From Symbiodinium natans (taxonomy: Eukaryota; Sar; Dinophyceae; Suessiales; Symbiodiniaceae), in the NCBI GenBank assembly GCA_905221605.1, contig CAJNDS010000656.1, positions 32,943-96,942 of the forward strand: DNA of 64,000 nucleotides, given 5' to 3'. The position numbers and the translations under genes are program-made. The notes under the pieces are model-generated. The model was given only the letters and a program-made list of their open reading frames with translations. It had not been told where the DNA came from and did no database searches. Of the stretch, positions 61,244 to 64,000 are shown one piece after another. Position 1 is the stretch's first letter. Each line of letters begins with the position of its first letter.

Positions 61244-62128
61244 CGGTAGGCATTGGTGTATGTCTTCATGCGTGAACCGCGGCAGCGTCCGTGCAAGGCA
61301 AGCAGCTTTTCTCGCACACTCATGCCGCGACAGTTGTTTGCTAGAGCGCAAACATCTTCTAATTCTTCATAAAACAGAACCACATCCCTGGCGTCGGATT
61401 TGTCGTCTGTGAGAGTGGCCAGGCGAGGTCTGTCTTCACCGTGGTAATGGAGTTCTGCCCGCGCCCTTGAGTAAGCGCTTCCTTGAGCGCCTTTGTCTGG
61501 GAATCTCCGCCGCGCCCTGGATCATGGGCCGCAGGCTCAAGACCTGAGACCTGTGCACCTTGACCTACCCTGGCTGTGGGCAGACCTCCAAGGCGAGAGC
61601 CGCTCCCTTGCTCACCTGCTGCGGCAGGAGGGGCAGACTCAGGAGACAGAGCGAAGTTTCCACCAGGCACATCGATCGGGCGGCGAACTCCAAACCTTGA
61701 GTTCTCCTTTCCCCCTAGCGCTAGGATGAGTTCCCCGATGCGTTTGATCTCTTTCTGGTTTTCTTAGGCTTCTTCGGGGTGGGCGAAGCGCGACCCTTGA
61801 CATGCGCGTGAGATAGTCCGCCGCCGGCTCTTGATCTGGGCGGAACAGGCACTGAACCTGCCGTTGACGGCGGACCGGACGGTCCCGCTCCACGAGACCC
61901 CGGCGTTGCAACGGGCACATAGGCTGCACCAGTGGGCACCATAGCGAGTTCCTCTGCCGCGGCGTGGACCTCCGCCCGCGTCGGGGTTTCACCTCCTACG
62001 CCTTGACCTTCTGGGATTAACTCGCTATCCTCCTCCTCCTCTTCTTCTCCGACGTCATGCAGGAAAGCCATCACCTTACGCCAGAGAGTTGCTTCTTGCT
62101 CCGGCGTGGTGCTCACACTATTGCGCAT
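61244..62128 (-). pseudogene. gag-like retroelement fragment (N-terminal half)
   Basis: On the minus strand, an ORF starts at 62128 with LWRKVMAFLHDVGEEEEEED and a Pro/Gly/Ser-rich linker ending in a basic KKPKKTRKR. After frameshifts near 61,720 and 61,461 the sequence continues as FYEELEDVCALANNCRGMSV, REKLLALHGRCRGSRMKTYT and NAYR. It then stops making sense exactly where the plus-strand gag piece ends. The two halves are in inverted orientation and complementary in content. Confidence 0.6.
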
Positions 62129-62526
62129 TATCGCGCTTGGACACTGGCCGGTTGCAAGTTGTCTTATGCCACAAGCCAGCCGACGTAACTCATGCGCTCA
62201 GGATAGGGCACATCGCCTTTTTCGATGGCTTCGAGGAGGGTAACACCTTCAGGCTGGCCTGGTACTTCAAGCGACATTGCTGCCATACGCGGCAGCACGC
62301 CGCGCCTTGGATATCGGGCCGCAAACGTGGATCAAAGTCCACGCGTCTTGGACACGGACCGCGACGGACAAGCAAATGCTTGCCCTGCAACGGGCCGCAG
62401 GTATAAGAGCTGAATAATGTCCCAGAACAGCCCCCAATTGTGAAGTCGACCAACCTGGTTTTGCCTTAAACTAAAGTCAACACAGGCGGTCACGCTGCTT
62501 TTTGACTTCGTGGGTCCAAGCTCTGT

Positions 62527-62552
62527 GAAATAATTTCTGAGGAAATTATTTC
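62527..62552. repeat. perfect 11-bp inverted repeat, 4-base loop
   Basis: GAAATAATTTC, loop TGAG, GAAATTATTTC. Confidence 0.9.
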
Positions 62553-62625
62553 TGAAACTTGGGTGGGAGGGGAAAAGGGTTTGGTTTTTCTTCAAGATAG
62601 GCAGACAAAGATTGATTTAGAAAGG

Positions 62626-62803
62626 GATTTAGAAAAATAGATTTACTAGGTTAGAAATTCATGATTTAGAAAAATAGATTTACAAGGCTGGAAATTTATG
62701 ATTTAGAAATAGATTTGCAAGGTTAGAAATTCATGATATAAAAATATTTGTAAGGTTAGAGATTCATGACTCGAAAGATAGATGTATAAGACTAGAGATT
62801 TAT
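62626..62803 (+). repeat. 37-bp tandem repeat, five units
   Basis: Units begin GATTTAGAAAAATAGATTTA and end GAAATTCAT; starts at 62626, 62663, 62700, 62735 and 62768. The first two are nearly identical and the later ones increasingly diverged. Confidence 0.88.
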
Positions 62804-62917
62804 CCCCATAAAAGGCTACGGGCTCGACCCATATTTTCGCTCTGCGGCCGCCCCGTCGGATGCCCCGCCTCCTCTTCCGGTCCATTTGGCTGCTTGTGAG
62901 GGCCTTGCAGGGGCATC

Positions 62918-63245
62918 CTGAAAATTCCGGGAATTTTAACACTTTTTGTGTAAAAATCCTGGGAATTTTGGGAATCACCCGGAGCTGAAAATTCCCGGAA
63001 TTTTAGGAATTGTCCGGATTGAGGTGTGGGCTTGCCGGGTTGGATTTAAGGTTCCAACGCAACAGTGATGACGTGGGTGCCCCTTCACCTTCAAGGAAAT
63101 CTTCAAGGAAATCTCTTGGTCCAGGGTAGTTCCGATGACGGTCGCCGCCCGCCAGCTGTTCAAGGGGGTTCGGCCTCACGATCACATATCAGCAACAGCT
63201 ATCGAAAAATCCTAGGAATTTAAATTCCGGGAATTTTCGGGATCC
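62918..63245. repeat. cluster of AATTCCSGGAATT palindromes
   Basis: AAAATTCCGGGAATTTT at about 62922, AAAATTCCCGGAATTTT at about 62988 and AAATTCCGGGAATTTTC at about 63222, with half-copies between. Each is a near-perfect palindrome. Confidence 0.85.
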
Positions 63246-63454
63246 CCCGGGTTCAGGGTTTTACGCTTTACGGTGTAGGGTTTTGGGGTTTAATAGAAAT
63301 TGTATAGGGTTTGTGTCCGGAGTTTTGTCGTGTTTTGGGGAGGTTTTGTTTTTTGCTTTTGCTGTAATGGTTTGGGTTCTGTCGGGTGTGGTGGGGGGTG
63401 GGTGGTTTTGGGGTGCTCAGGGGTTGGGGCTGAAAGGCTGGGGTTTTCCCGAAT

Positions 63455-63960
63455 GCCCGTGGTGGTGCTCCCGTGGTGGTGGTCCGTGGTCCCGTGGTGT
63501 TCGTCGTGGTGGTCCCACAGCGTGGTGGTGGTCCCGTGGTGGTGGTGCTCCTTTGGTAGTGGTGGTCTGTCGTGGTGGTGGCGGTGTCCGTGGTGGTGGT
63601 GGTCCCATGGTGGTGGCCGGGTGGCGGTGGTCCGTGGCGGTGGTCCGCGGTGGTGGTCTCGTGGTGGTGGTTCCGTGGTGGTGGTCCTGTGGTGGTTGTC
63701 TCGTGGTGGTGGTCCCGTGGTGGTGGTCCCGTGGTGGTGGTCCTGTGGTGGTGGTCCGTGGTGGTTGGTCTGTGGTGGTGGTCCGTGGCGGGGGTCCGTG
63801 CGGGTGGTTGTGTTGGTGGTCGTGGTGGTGGTCTCGTGGTGGTGGTCTTGTGGTGGTGGTCTCGTGGTGGTGGTTTTGTGGTGGTGGTCTCGTGGTGGTG
63901 GTCTTGTGGTGGTGGTCTCGTGGTGGTGGTTTTGTGGTGGTGGTCTCGTGGTGGTGGTCT
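63455..63960 (+). repeat. 14-bp GTGGTGGT minisatellite with 56-bp higher-order unit
   Basis: The unit CTCGTGGTGGTGGT varies in its first bases. At the right end four units form a 56-bp block that repeats exactly (63847-63902 and 63903-63958). Because 14 is not a multiple of three, the minus strand cycles through His, Thr, Pro and Arg codons, giving a spurious 193-codon ORF. Confidence 0.95.
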
Positions 63961-64000
63961 GGAATTTGGGATCTTCTTTTGAGGAATACCTGGATCATTT

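Noticed and set aside
63417-63998. 193-codon His/Thr/Pro ORF on the minus strand and Val/Trp/Gly ORF on the plus strand
   Set aside because: By-products of the 14-bp minisatellite; no unique protein sequence.

Overview
The window is nuclear DNA of a dinoflagellate, most likely a Suessiales/Symbiodiniaceae-type alga. Four things point there. A gene can be read whose introns use GC and GA donors as well as GT, nearly all ending AG|G. TTTAGGG-type telomeric words occur inside the sequence. A degenerate dinoflagellate spliced-leader remnant lies directly before a start codon. Coding density is very low, with many microsatellites. Nothing suggests bacterial, organellar or viral DNA. All family comparisons are from memory; no search was run.

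The main result is a split gene on the + strand from about 38.4 kb to 58.3 kb. It encodes a UDP-sugar pyrophosphorylase (USP, sugar-1-phosphate plus UTP to UDP-sugar) in about 26 small exons, mostly 40-90 bp, hidden in about 20 kb. The exons run in the protein order of the family and their reading phases join at almost every junction I could test. They carry the nucleotide loop GGLGERLG, then KPHGHGDVH, KWVLFFQD, the PRKAKEA block, VEYNQL, GFSPFPGN, RLEC-MMQDYPK and the C-terminal LRIRGY. Of 24 introns with an assigned donor I count about 15 GC, 6 GT and 3 GA; one (intron 13) is only 63 bp. Two protein segments were not located (between 52.9 and 55.2 kb and between 55.7 and 57.9 kb), and the N-terminus is open.

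Layout: 0-0.8 kb, nothing recognised. 0.8-2.0 kb, a telomere-like tract followed by an AT-rich degenerate satellite with three higher-order copies. 2-20 kb, mostly unassigned DNA with microsatellites, including a 511-bp TG tract at 18.15 kb; a spliced-leader-like remnant sits before a small ORF at 12.6 kb. 20.4-21.06 kb, an uninterrupted 214-codon ORF for a predicted secreted Cys-containing protein. 21-38 kb, unassigned DNA with exon-like fragments on the + strand at 22.1, 33.9 and 34.8 kb, a long hairpin at 29.8 kb and a duplicated block flanked by inverted motif clusters at 36-37 kb. 38.4-58.3 kb, the USP gene. 59.3-62.1 kb, a mosaic of decayed retroelement pieces: the 3' end of a LINE (RNase H plus Cys/His domain, - strand) and gag-like pieces on opposite strands meeting at an inversion-like junction. 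62.5-64 kb, tandem repeats and palindromes ending in a 14-bp GTGGTGGT minisatellite.
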